From JALYOK01 sp963840785 (GTDB lineage: Bacteria; Pseudomonadota; Gammaproteobacteria; Burkholderiales; JALYOK01): a stretch of DNA of 64,000 nucleotides. The notes under the pieces were generated by a model. The model was not told the DNA's origin and did no database searches. It saw only the letters and a list, made by a program, of their open reading frames with translations. The position numbers and the translations under genes are program-made. Numbering within the stretch: the stretch's first letter is position 1; each line of letters opens with the position of its first letter. The stretch is from positions 124,001-188,000 of the forward strand of contig CAWJAF010000005.1 in assembly GCA_963840785.1 (NCBI GenBank), given 5' to 3'. Positions 51,146-59,747 of the stretch are shown in pieces.

Positions 51146-52003
51146 TCACTTCAACAGACCGGCGGACCGCGCTGCCTCTTCAATGCTTTTGTAGTTTTCA
51201 ACCTTGGTTGGGATATAGCGAACCGCTCGCTGCAGTTTGAGAATTTCTGCGTGCTCGGGGTTGCTCCCATCAAGCGTTAGGAATGCGTTGCGAATTTTTT
51301 CGATCAACGTCGCATCGAGATCGCCACGTACCGTCCAGTTGTAATCGTAATAGGGCGGCGTGGTATAGAACACTTTCACTTCATCGCCATTGACCTTCTT
51401 ATCCTCGATCAGTTTATTCCACACCGAGATGTTAAGCGCGCCGGCATCTACTTTGCCGCCGGCGACTTGAAAGGCGGTCGCGTCGTGGGCGCCGGAAAAG
51501 GCGATACGCATATCTTTGTCCGGCGAGATGCCCTGCTGCATTAGATAGTAGCGCGGCATCAGATGTCCGGACGTGGAGGAAACGGAGCCGAAGGTAAAAT
51601 TCTTGCCCTTCAAATCGGCGATGGACTTAATACCGGAATCTGATTTAGTAATGAAGACGGATTTGAATTTCTCGTCTTCCTCGCGTTGGACCAATGGGAT
51701 CGCAGTGCCACCAGAACGAATACGAGCTTGAACAAACGTGAAGCCACCATACCAAACCAGATCGACTTTCTTAGCGGCGAGCGCTTCGACAGAAGCTGCA
51801 TAGTCGGTCACCGGAATGAATTCTATTTTCGTACCGGTTTTGCTCTCCAAATATTTACCTAACGGCGCAAACTTGCGCTGTAACTCGGTAGGCGCTTCGT
51901 CTGGAATAGCGGAAACCTTCAACGTTTGCGCGTGGGCCGCGCCGACCGTCCCCAAACAGGCCAACAGAACGGCACGGGTGACACTGCGAAATGCTTTAAA
52001 CAT
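51146..52003 (-). CDS. PhnD-type periplasmic binding protein (phosphonate/phosphite or selenate importer)
   Basis: 285 residues from ATG 52003 (RBS GGAGA). Signal peptide ends AAHA. Mature start QTLKVSAIPDEAPTELQRKF, then VTDYAASVEALAAKKVDLVW YGGF, FTFGSVSSTSGHLMPRYYL, AFSGAHDATAFQVAGGKVDA and the end YKSIEEAARSAGLLK. This is the PhnD superfamily. From memory, the IPDEAPTELQRKF start and the two-permease layout are those of the group annotated as putative selenate transporters; the substrate is not settled by sequence. No phosphonate-lyase genes are present nearby. Confidence 0.85.
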   Translation of the reverse strand: MFKAFRSVTRAVLLACLGTVGAAHAQTLKVSAIPDEAPTELQRKFAPLGKYLESKTGTKIEFIPVTDYAASVEALAAKKVDLVWYGGFTFVQARIRSGGTAIPLVQREEDEKFKSVFITKSDSGIKSIADLKGKNFTFGSVSSTSGHLMPRYYLMQQGISPDKDMRIAFSGAHDATAFQVAGGKVDAGALNISVWNKLIEDKKVNGDEVKVFYTTPPYYDYNWTVRGDLDATLIEKIRNAFLTLDGSNPEHAEILKLQRAVRYIPTKVENYKSIEEAARSAGLLK

Positions 52004-52109
52004 AATAATCTCCAGAACAATTAATTTAGCGACAACGGATTGCAAATCGGTCGTCCGCCGAATCGTTAACTTACCATTATTCGCGCAGAGACTGAAATGA
52101 TAACTTGCC

Positions 52110-52205
52110 GAACACCATCGCCAGCGGCCATATCTGGCGAGGCTCCCAGCAATGCATGTTCCGAAAGCCGCGCGGAGATTGCCTCTCAGACCGGCATGAA
52201 TCTCC
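52110..52205. repeat. REP-like element
   Basis: ATCGCCAGCGGCCATATCTG GCGAGGCTCCCAGCAATGCA and GAAAGCCGCGCGGAGATTGC, related to the copy near 840-925. It separates terC from the importer operon. Confidence 0.55.
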
Positions 52206-52208
52206 GGA

Positions 52209-52931
52209 TCAGCGCTTGACCGTTTCGACTCCCGATTCGGTAACCGCTTGGGTGACGGAAACTTTTTTAGCGTTATTACACAAGTATCCGCTGAGCAACA
52301 CGCCCCCTGCGATGAAAATATAGAGCGCCCAATCAAGCGCGCGGTGGCTGGAAAAATAATCTTCAAGCAACGGATCTTTGTCGATCATGCCTGCTGCGGT
52401 CAGGGCCAGAACACCGGCACCGACATACACAATCCAAGGGAAACGCTCCATCCACTTCAATACCAGCGAACTGCCAAACACCATGATCGGCACGCTGATA
52501 ATTAAGCCCAGCACCACCAGCAGGAAACTGCCATGGGCCGCGCCGGCGACACCGAGAACGTTATCGACACCCATCACCGCATCGGCAATGACTATGGTTT
52601 TAATCGCCCCCCAAAAGCTAGCCTTCGATCCAGCGTGCGCGTCGTGATGTGCTTCTTTGGGCACGACCAGTCGGTATGCGATCCAAATTAACAGTATGCC
52701 GCCGACGAGCATCAACCCCGGAACCTTCAACAGCCAAACCACGCCGAGCGTCATTACTGCCCGGATAACGATCGCGCCAACCGTTCCCCAAATGATGGTT
52801 TGTTTTTGATATTCCGGCGGCAAACCGCGCGCAGCGAGGGCGATAACGATGGCATTGTCGCCCGCAAGCACAAGATCAATGACGATGATGGCGAGAAGCG
52901 CGGAGAAAAACTCGGGAGAAAATAATTCCAT
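52209..52931 (-). CDS. TerC/YjbE-family membrane protein (probable Mn2+ exporter)
   Basis: 240 residues with seven or so helices. TerC signatures: IIVIDLVLAGDNAIVIALAA and IVIADAVMGVDNVLGVAGAA, whose Asp/Asn pairs bind metal. A yybP-ykoY (Mn2+) riboswitch with its own terminator precedes the gene, which is known to control TerC/MntP-type Mn2+ exporters. So manganese efflux is the most likely role. Intact. Confidence 0.9.
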   Translation of the reverse strand: MELFSPEFFSALLAIIVIDLVLAGDNAIVIALAARGLPPEYQKQTIIWGTVGAIVIRAVMTLGVVWLLKVPGLMLVGGILLIWIAYRLVVPKEAHHDAHAGSKASFWGAIKTIVIADAVMGVDNVLGVAGAAHGSFLLVVLGLIISVPIMVFGSSLVLKWMERFPWIVYVGAGVLALTAAGMIDKDPLLEDYFSSHRALDWALYIFIAGGVLLSGYLCNNAKKVSVTQAVTESGVETVKR

Positions 52932-52991
52932 TCAATAGCCTCTGTTCGTTGATTGAAAAATTCAACGCCAGCACAACACAACCAATTGACG

Positions 52992-53105
52992 AAAAAAAAC
53001 CTTTACCAATTGGTAAAGGTCTCGCCGCAACGGTTCACGTTGTCAGCAGGACCGGGGATTGCTCCCGTATTGACGGCATCTGCTGTAAGGCTACTCCCCT
53101 TTAAG
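52992..53105 (-). ncRNA. yybP-ykoY (Mn2+) riboswitch with terminator, controlling terC
   Basis: Reading the minus strand: AAAGGGGAGTAGC (53103-53091), GCAGATGCCGTCAATACGGG, GCAATCCCCGGTCCTGCTGA CAACG, then the perfect hairpin ACCTTTACCAATTGGTAAAGGT (52999-53020) and seven or eight T. The GGGGAGUAG start, the CCGUCAAUACGGG loop and the CCCGGUCCUGCUGAC strand are hallmarks of the yybP-ykoY aptamer. The following terminator would be disrupted when Mn2+ is bound, switching terC on. The terC start is 60 bp further on. Confidence 0.88.
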
Positions 53106-53196
53106 GAAACACTAGCTGAACTCGACTTTAATCTGGCCGATTGTCTTTGTCAAATAAAAACGGCCTCAACGCCAGGATAGTCCATGAAGAACGCTG

Positions 53197-54060
53197 TCAA
53201 GCGGCTAGCATACGGCGGAAATGCGCTTCCATACGCGCGGTGTCAGGCGTGATTCCGGTGAACAGCTCAAATGCGCTTGCGGCTTGACCGACCGCCATAC
53301 TGCCGCCATCGATTGTCGCGCAGCCGCGCGCGCGGGCCGCTCGCAAAAGCGCAGTCTCAATCGGGAAATACACGACCTCGGACACCCAAACCTCGGGCCG
53401 CAAAGTTTCGGGGGGAACCGGCAATCCCGGGAATTTTTCCATTCCCATCGGTGTCGCGTGTATCAGCCCACCGGCATCGGACAATGCTGCAGCGGCGTCA
53501 CGGCCGATGCTGGCACGAGCGCCGTAGCGCGCGTTCAAATTCTTGACGAGATCCATCGCGCGCTGATTATCCAGGTCAATAACGACTAGTTGTTTTACAC
53601 CTAAGCTTAGGGCCGCATGAGCAATCGCCGAACCTGCGCCACCTGCGCCTAGCAGCACGACACGCGATAAATCGGCGTTGGGCATCGCGCGCTTAAAGGC
53701 CCAACTCCAACCGGATCCGTCGGTATTGTGGCCGATCGATTTGCCATCACGGAAAACCACACTGTTAACGGCTCCCATTGCGCGGGATTCATCGGTCAAA
53801 TCATCCAGGATTTGAATCACGGCCTGCTTGCACGGATAGGTAATATTTAAACCGGCAAAATCCATCATGCGTGCCGCGGCGATTAACGTTGGCAGAGATT
53901 CCACACCGGCATGAAAGGGATCCAAATCAATCAATTGATATTGCAGGCGAATGCCGTGATGCCGCGCTTCTTCTTCGTGCATCGCTGGCGACAGCGATTG
54001 TTGAATACCGGCACCAATTAAACCGACCAGCAATTTTCTTCCACCGTTAGCGGCAACCAT
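53197..54060 (-). CDS. aroE: shikimate/quinate dehydrogenase family protein
   Basis: 287 residues from ATG 54060 (a TTG at 54063 is also in frame). SLSPAMHEEEARHHGI, NITYPCKQAVIQILDDLTDE (catalytic Lys and Asp), GHNTDGSGWSWAF, cofactor loop LLGAGGAGSAIAHAAL, ATPMGMEKFPGLPVPP. The EEEARHHGI variant is seen in AroE paralogues linked to quinate or hydroxybenzoate metabolism, so this may not be the biosynthetic enzyme. Divergent from apaG. Confidence 0.88.
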   Translation of the reverse strand: MVAANGGRKLLVGLIGAGIQQSLSPAMHEEEARHHGIRLQYQLIDLDPFHAGVESLPTLIAAARMMDFAGLNITYPCKQAVIQILDDLTDESRAMGAVNSVVFRDGKSIGHNTDGSGWSWAFKRAMPNADLSRVVLLGAGGAGSAIAHAALSLGVKQLVVIDLDNQRAMDLVKNLNARYGARASIGRDAAAALSDAGGLIHATPMGMEKFPGLPVPPETLRPEVWVSEVVYFPIETALLRAARARGCATIDGGSMAVGQAASAFELFTGITPDTARMEAHFRRMLAA

Positions 54061-54214
54061 CAATTGATCCCTAAGGGCGCGGCCATTCTTCGTATCAAAT
54101 CGCTTCTATAAACTTGTTTGATTTTATTCCATATCTGCCCCGGCGGACTTATTTGATGCAGGGAAATCAACTTGCCGCTTGCCTAGTGCGGCGTTTTCGT
54201 GTGCAATAACCACT

Positions 54215-54598
54215 ATGGCTGAGAACAACAAGTACGACATATCGGTGCAGGCAATGGCAAGCTTTGTTCCGGATCAATCCGACGAGCAAGAGAATCGCTA
54301 CGTCTTTGCATATACCATAACGATCACGAATAACGGCGGCGTTGCCGCGCAGTTGTTGCGGCGCCACTGGATCATTACCGATGCCTCGAATCAAGTGCAA
54401 GAAGTCAGCGGCTTAGGCGTGGTCGGCGAGCAACCCTATTTGCGGCCTGGCGAGAGTTTTCAATATTCCAGCGGGTCATCCATCGCTACGCCCGTCGGAA
54501 CAATGCGCGGAACCTATCAAATGGTGGCGGAAGATGGCACGAAATTTGACGCGAATATTCCGGAATTTGTCTTGAGTGTTCCGCGAGTCCTGCACTAG
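54215..54598 (+). CDS. apaG: ApaG protein
   Basis: 127 residues from ATG 54215: YDISVQAMASFVPDQSDEQE, RYVFAYTITITNNGGVAAQL, LRRHWIITDASNQVQEVSGL GVVGEQPYLRPGE, GTMRGTYQMV. This is the fibronectin-like ApaG/DUF525 fold; small-molecule or protein binding, exact role unknown. Intact. Confidence 0.96.
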   Translation: MAENNKYDISVQAMASFVPDQSDEQENRYVFAYTITITNNGGVAAQLLRRHWIITDASNQVQEVSGLGVVGEQPYLRPGESFQYSSGSSIATPVGTMRGTYQMVAEDGTKFDANIPEFVLSVPRVLH

Positions 54599-54605
54599 CG
54601 AATCG

Positions 54606-54710
54606 CTATTTTTTGTCGGTATCTTTGTTTTTCGAGCGCGGCAGCGTCCACCACACGATAAAAATCGCCAGGCACAGTGCAATTCCCGCCTCGAATAGAA
54701 TCCAAATCAT
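54606..54710 (-). CDS. 34-residue single-helix membrane protein
   Basis: The frame from ATG 54710 to TAG 54606 encodes MIWILFEAGIALCLAIFIVW then WTLPRSKNKDTDKK. AGGTAACG precedes the start at a good distance. One membrane helix with a Lys/Asp-rich tail. Very similar short proteins are, to my memory, found beside apaG in betaproteobacteria. Function unknown. Confidence 0.6.
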   Translation of the reverse strand: MIWILFEAGIALCLAIFIVWWTLPRSKNKDTDKK

Positions 54711-54798
54711 CGTCGTTACCTGCCGAAAGAAGCATCACATTTTAATCTAAAGTTGCCGGCAAAAATGCCGGCACGCAAAACCTGGAATTTATTCCTTC

Positions 54799-56127
54799 AT
54801 GACCGCATTCAATTCAAAGTCCATCTGCATCGGCGCCATCGCAATCGCCGTATGTTTTTTCAGCGCTTGCACAACCGTCACCACCGCGAAAGAACGGCCT
54901 GTTACGTTGCAGGCAAATCGTCCGATACTTCTCGCGCAAGCTACAGGCATGCGCGCAAAAATGAGCGACGCGAGCGAATGTAGCTGCAGTCAATCCCCAC
55001 CGAGCTTCAGCGATCGCCCGCCGCTGGTCGCGCCGATTCCACCAACCGCGCCCAACGTGGTGCCGGAAGCGCGCGGAACCTTGGTGGTCAGCAATTGGAA
55101 CGCCCTCCCCGGCTGGAATCGCGACAATCCGCTCGATGCGTGGCAAGCGTTTCTAAAAAGTTGCAGTCAGTTGCGCTCGCAAGTGACCTGGCAATCGGTT
55201 TGCAGCCTTGCGCAAACGGTACCGGCCAATCCGAACAATTCAACCTTGACGAAATTTTTCGAGGACAATTTTGTCCCTTATCAAGTGTTCAATCCCGACG
55301 GCAGCAGCAATGGCATGGTCACCGGCTACTACGAGCCATTGCTCTACGGTAGCCGGACGCAAACAGCGCGCTATCGCTACCCGCTCTACAAAGTACCGGA
55401 CGATATGCTGACGATCGAACTGGGCGATGTCTATCCGGAATTAAGAAATAAACGCTTACGCGGTCGCATCGAAGGCAATCGTGTCGTTGCGTATCTTGAT
55501 CGCGGCGGCATTGAAAATCCCAATCAACCATTGAAAAACAAAGAACTCGTGTGGGTCGAAGATCCAATCGAATCTTTTTTCCTACACATACAAGGTTCCG
55601 GCCGCGTGCAGTTTGAAGACGGAACCAGCATGCGCGTTGGTTATGCCGATCAAAATGGCCATCCGTTTCGTTCGCTCGGACGATTATTAATCGACAAGGG
55701 CGAACTGACGCTCGCGCAAACGTCCATGCAAGGCATAAAAGCCTGGGCTCGCGCTAACCCTTATAAGGTTTCGGAGTATCTCAACGGCAATCCGAGTTAT
55801 GTGTTCTTTAAGGAGTTACCCGCTGATCTCACCGGCCCAATCGGTACGCTGGGCGTGCCTCTCACCGCAGAGCGTAGTATCGCCGTCGACTCCCGCGTGA
55901 TTCCTCTTGGCTCGCCGGTTTATCTTGCGACCACCTATCCAAGCTCGAAAAAACCGCTGAATCGTCTGATGCTGGCACAAGACACCGGCGGCGCAATCAA
56001 CGGCGCAGTTCGTGCCGATTTCTTTTGGGGATTTGGCGATGCGGCGGGAAAACAGGCTGGCATCATGAAGCAGCAAGGGCAGATGTGGGTTTTATTGCCT
56101 AAAGACTACAGCCTTCCGACGAACTAA
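54799..56127 (+). CDS. mltA: membrane-bound lytic murein transglycosylase A
   Basis: 442 residues. Lipoprotein signal with lipobox FSAC; Pro-rich linker; MltA domain with MVTGYYEPLLYGSRT, YLDRGGIENP, PIESFFLHIQGSGRVQFEDG; 3D domain with SIAVDSRVIPLGSPVYLAT, LAQDTGGAINGAVRADFFWG FG. The catalytic Asp is in QDTGGAI. It cleaves peptidoglycan strands from the outer membrane side. Intact. Confidence 0.95.
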   Translation: MTAFNSKSICIGAIAIAVCFFSACTTVTTAKERPVTLQANRPILLAQATGMRAKMSDASECSCSQSPPSFSDRPPLVAPIPPTAPNVVPEARGTLVVSNWNALPGWNRDNPLDAWQAFLKSCSQLRSQVTWQSVCSLAQTVPANPNNSTLTKFFEDNFVPYQVFNPDGSSNGMVTGYYEPLLYGSRTQTARYRYPLYKVPDDMLTIELGDVYPELRNKRLRGRIEGNRVVAYLDRGGIENPNQPLKNKELVWVEDPIESFFLHIQGSGRVQFEDGTSMRVGYADQNGHPFRSLGRLLIDKGELTLAQTSMQGIKAWARANPYKVSEYLNGNPSYVFFKELPADLTGPIGTLGVPLTAERSIAVDSRVIPLGSPVYLATTYPSSKKPLNRLMLAQDTGGAINGAVRADFFWGFGDAAGKQAGIMKQQGQMWVLLPKDYSLPTN

Positions 56128-56162
56128 CGACGCTTATCTTCATTGCGGCCCAAGGCCAGCCC

Positions 56163-56190
56163 TTCATTCCCGCGAAGGCAGGGATCGAAT
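56163..56190. repeat. half copy of the dRS3-like palindrome
   Basis: TTCATTCCCGCGAAGGCAGGG ATCG after mltA: left arm intact, right arm degenerate. Confidence 0.55.
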
Positions 56191-56234
56191 GTCGCGCGTC
56201 CAACAATCCAAATGTCCTCCGCTTCCGCAACGCC

Positions 56235-57366
56235 TCACCCGCGGACCGCGGGAAGCGTAACGACCAACCGCACAATATCCTTCTGAGATTTCATCCCAGT
56301 CTTCGCCATCGCCGATAACAAATGGCTTTTCACGGTTGAGCGCTTCAGTCCCTCGTGCGTCGCGTATTCATCGACACTTTCACCGTGAGCCAACGCGCGA
56401 ACGAATCGCGCTTCGGCAGGAGACAATTTAAACAAATCCATCAACTGCTGCACACTCGCCACGCGCTGCCCGGTATTGGTGGTCACCAGCGCGAGAATAT
56501 CAGCGCGCCCACTCGGTAACGCAAGCGGATTTCGCCCTCGGATTGCTAGAAGTGTGACGCAGCAATGTTCCGCGCCGCGACCAAAATTCAAGTTTCTCGG
56601 CCGACTGGTGGCCAAGGTTTCGTTGATCATTTTTTTCAATGCTACATCTTGATTTGCATCGGCTGCACGAAGCTCGCCGTGGCGTTGACGCAGCCATTTT
56701 CCGTCCCTCAGCAATGCCTCGCCACGCCGATTCGCCCATAGTATCCCCCCCCCCACCGAACGAAGACGATAACGCAAATGCGGCAAGATTGGATGCGTCC
56801 AACGCTGTTTCTGAGTAGGCGATCGCATCGGTACGACGCTTAACTTGCGCGGCTATCTGTAACGAACGTCGAAGATGGGGTAACAGACGTTCCAAAGTTG
56901 CGGAATTGGCAGATTCAAACGCGCCACGCCCGGTATATCGATGAAAACCGAGCAAAGTCATTTGCTCACTCTCTGCGAGTAAATCTACCGCCCCGAGCGA
57001 GTAGTGTATGCCGACTTGCGGCAAAAGATAATCTTGATAGAACTCGTTACGGATAACGAAGTGGGCGTCGAGATGATTGTGGCAGGCAAATACTTGCCCT
57101 GGCGTCATCGTCGCGGCGATTTCATTGCGCGGATCGATCTGACCATAGTAGGCAAAATACGCCGGCGTAGTTTCTGCTTCGTTCAGGCCGATCGCGATGC
57201 TCAGAGACGGTGCGCCGGTTTGACGATCCAATCCGAGTAAGTGGCACGTGTCGGCATTCACGATGGGGATCATGGCGTTGAGTGCATCGGATAGCCGCTC
57301 CGGCGCAAGCGCGGACTCGTAGATCAATCCTAGCGCTTGATCGAATTTTGCACGATTAACCATCAC
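56235..57366 (-). CDS. LuxR-type transcriptional regulator, frame broken at a 10-G tract
   Basis: About 377 residues if joined. The N-terminal part (57366 to about 56750) is a sensor-like domain: MVNRAKFDQALGLIYESALA, VFACHNHLDAHFVIRNEFYQ DYLLP, GRGAFESANSATLERLLPHL. The C-terminal part has the LuxR HTH: FKLSPAEARFVRALAHGESV, EYATHEGLKRSTVKSHLLSA MAKTG. The two lie in different frames that meet at a run of ten C on the plus strand (56745-56754). A change of one base in the tract joins them as FGGGILWANRRGEALL. Either a sequence error or phase variation. No obvious target; mltA and the secreted orphan flank it. Confidence 0.85.
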
Positions 57367-57470
57367 CAGCCTCCCAGCAGAAGCCCCTGATAGGTATATG
57401 GTACCCGAATCGATCGGCCAATCCGTTAGAGCCCAAATCGCAGCGTTCGCCGCGGAATCTGTTGACCACT

Positions 57471-57488
57471 ATCCACCATTTGGTGGAT
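57471..57488. promoter_or_regulatory. palindrome ATCCACC-ATTT-GGTGGAT
   Basis: A perfect 7+7 inverted repeat in the 283-bp space between the divergent LuxR-type gene and the secreted orphan; a possible binding site of the regulator. Nothing else is recognised in the gap. Confidence 0.5.
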
Positions 57489-57649
57489 GCGATTAATTAG
57501 CAGTCGGCTATACCCTACAAAATATTAAGACAGTAAAAAAGAATTTCCATGAGAACAATATGGGATCAATCAGTGACGCCTGCGTCGCACCCTGTTCTGG
57601 TTCGTTTTCTGGTTTCATATCAATTTGACAGTGCCAACAGGAGGATTAT

Positions 57650-58705
57650 ATGCGTCCCACAATCACTATCTTGAATCGATCGACTCTTGCCTTCGCTTGT
57701 CTAGTTTTAGCTTCTGTGTTCGATGCTCAAGCGCAAACGCAGCAGTCCACAAGTGTCTGCAACGCGGCACTTATCCCAACAGTCGTAGAAAGTTCGAGCC
57801 ATGTGAGACGACTTTACTCGTACATGTGGCTCCACGCTGAAGTAGAATACGACCGCCTCAGCAAGATGGACACCAGAACGCGCGAAGCTCAGGCCTCGTA
57901 CAAGCTCTTCTCTGGCGAATACGGCGAATCGCAGACCAAAGAACAGTTTAAAGAAAAGACATCAAAGCGAATCAGTGAAGAGAAAATCTTCTCGGACGAT
58001 ACGGAAATAACCACCTACTTTCGAAAAGGTCTCGAAGAAGCCCAATTGTTGGAGTGGTCAAAATGCATTGCTGCCACCAGTGGGGCGGGTGATTTGTTGC
58101 TTTCGACGCGAAACGAGCGCGCTAAAGGATTCGTGTTGGTGGTGACCTGGGTCGAGCCAAACGCAGCGGGTTCCGAGAGCGTGATTGAACTTGAAGTCCA
58201 GGATGGAAATCTTCATGTAGGTAATAAGAAACGAACATCGACAAAAGTAAGGTTCACATCATCGAGTTCCAGGGCGATTTTTGTTTCCCGTGCACCTTCT
58301 TCCAAAGAGGTAAGCGTCGTTGCAAACACGCCAGGATTCAGTGCCGATATCCTTTCGCGGACGCCCTCGAGACAACGGCCGGTCAAAGTAATTCGGGTCT
58401 GCAATGAGAATGAAAATTGCGCTGGAAGGGTCTTGGCTTGCTACCCGTCGCGCGAGGATCCAGGAGAGTATGGAAACATTCCCGTTGGCACTTGGTGGCA
58501 GGGACCCAATTCGCCCGACTTCGAAAAACACGTCAAGATCGGAGCAGTGACCTCCGCAATCCGTTACGGCAAATGGTCAAATTCGGGCTGCGGACGTGAA
58601 GGGAAAGGCTGGCATCTTCGAGCCGGAACTTGTACCCGCGGTGACGAGATGTGGCAGCGTTGTGATTCGGTTAAGGTCGAGGTCGAGTTCCCTCCCGCAA
58701 GATAG
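57650..58705 (+). CDS. secreted protein of unknown function
   Basis: 351 residues; RBS CAGGAGG. Signal peptide (STLAFACLVLASVFDAQAQ). The middle (residues 65-130) is charged and helical: TREAQASYKLFSGEYGE, KEQFKEKTSKRISEEKIF. The C-terminal half is beta-rich with six Cys (RVCNENENCAGRVLACYPS, NSGCGREGKGWHLRAGTCTR, WQRCDS) that could form disulfides. I recognise no family. Divergent from the LuxR-type gene, with which it may be co-regulated. Confidence 0.6.
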   Translation: MRPTITILNRSTLAFACLVLASVFDAQAQTQQSTSVCNAALIPTVVESSSHVRRLYSYMWLHAEVEYDRLSKMDTRTREAQASYKLFSGEYGESQTKEQFKEKTSKRISEEKIFSDDTEITTYFRKGLEEAQLLEWSKCIAATSGAGDLLLSTRNERAKGFVLVVTWVEPNAAGSESVIELEVQDGNLHVGNKKRTSTKVRFTSSSSRAIFVSRAPSSKEVSVVANTPGFSADILSRTPSRQRPVKVIRVCNENENCAGRVLACYPSREDPGEYGNIPVGTWWQGPNSPDFEKHVKIGAVTSAIRYGKWSNSGCGREGKGWHLRAGTCTRGDEMWQRCDSVKVEVEFPPAR

Positions 58706-58764
58706 GGCCGTAGGGCAGAAAAGCGCAGCGCCTTCTGCCGAATGCCGCACGTATGCAAACGCTG

Positions 58765-59045
58765 TAAGTTGAATGTCGGGTAACGCTTCGCTCACCCAAC
58801 CTACATTTTCTTTCAACATCGCCACGAGTCGCATGTCGCTTGCGTCTCGGCAAGGCATTGCCTGGGAGCCAATATCCACGCGCCTTCTGGCGTAGTCATA
58901 GTAGGGCGGGTGCATAGTTTGTTTTGACGCGTCTTGCTAAGTGCGAACACCACCACAAATTTTCATTCCCGCGTAGGCGGGAATCAATGGTGCGCTTGGT
59001 AACAGACTGGCCGCATGGATTTCCGCCTACGCGGGAATGACAATT
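58765..59045. repeat. repeat cluster: CCTAC-armed stem, REP-like element, paired dRS3-like palindromes
   Basis: GGGTAACGCTTCGCTCACCC AACCTAC near 58776-58803; GGCATTGCCTGGGAGCCAAT ATCCACGCGCCTTCTGGC near 58854-58893; and TCATTCCCGCGTAGGCGGGA AT with TTTCCGCCTACGCGGGAATG ACA at 58963-59042. There is no gene between 58706 and 59105. Confidence 0.75.
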
Positions 59046-59105
59046 GAAAATGTGATTGGGAATTCAAAAATTCCTTCGCAGGACCCAATTAAGCGGGCGC
59101 ATACG

Positions 59106-59372
59106 CTACCCGACGCGGGCCACTTTCACTCGCGCCCGCGTCGTGCGTTTAATCGGTCGCGTACTTGCTTTAGCGAGTTCGAGTAGGCCGCGCAGTGCCG
59201 TGTTGACAGCCTCTTCGTTGGGGAATGCTTTCGAAACAATCGGATCGAGAACAACCACATTCGATTCCGACGCCATACGCTGCGCATATTTTCCACGCAC
59301 GATCGAACCCAAATCGCTGCGTTTGTATTCGGCTTGCAACCAATCGTTTGATTCTGACTTAGCCTTCTTCAT
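59106..59372 (-). CDS. BrnA-type antitoxin
   Basis: 88 residues: SNDWLQAEYKRSDLGSIVRG KYA, then VVLDPIVSKAFPNEEAVNTA LRGLLELA. The position after and overlapping (14 bp) a BrnT toxin gene and the size fit a BrnA-like/CopG-like antitoxin. Basic C-terminal tail. Confidence 0.75.
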   Translation of the reverse strand: MKKAKSESNDWLQAEYKRSDLGSIVRGKYAQRMASESNVVVLDPIVSKAFPNEEAVNTALRGLLELAKASTRPIKRTTRARVKVARVG

Positions 59373-59631
59373 AAATTTTCCTTTCGGTTCGTGTTGCTAA
59401 GCGGGCGCTGATTATTCGAACCGAATTTCCACGCTCCGTGTGTGAAACGGCCAGCAATCGTCCGTTAGCGGAGAAACCAAACGTAATATATCGAAACTCC
59501 GCCATGGAGTGTTCCAAATCGCTGGCCGTTGCGGCGAATTCATCTCTGAGTGCGGATGCCGCTTCCTCGAAGGCAATGCCGTGCTTGCGGACGTTTGCTG
59601 CTGCCTTCGCCGCATCCCATTCAAAGTTCAT
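59359..59631 (-). CDS. brnT: BrnT-type ribonuclease toxin (DUF497)
   Basis: 90 residues: MNFEWDAAKAAANVRKHGIA FEEAASAL, RYITFGFSANGRLLAVSHTE RGNSVRIISARLATRTERKI YE. The core WDxxKAxxNxxKHG and RIISARxAxxxE are BrnT hallmarks. A RelE-fold ribonuclease. Intact. Confidence 0.92.
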   Translation of the reverse strand: MNFEWDAAKAAANVRKHGIAFEEAASALRDEFAATASDLEHSMAEFRYITFGFSANGRLLAVSHTERGNSVRIISARLATRTERKIYEEG

Positions 59632-59747
59632 ACGCTAATTATGCATCAGACTGGGTGATGTTGAGTATATTATGCAGTTCGCTCTCCCATGGGTGTATAA
59701 GCAATTCGTTTAATTGCAAATTACTGATCGACGAACCCGAGTACGAT

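Noticed and set aside
51146..52366. Longer start (52366) of the PhnD-type protein
   Set aside because: The extension runs through a repeat and the terC end; the signal peptide begins at ATG 52003 with a ribosome binding site.
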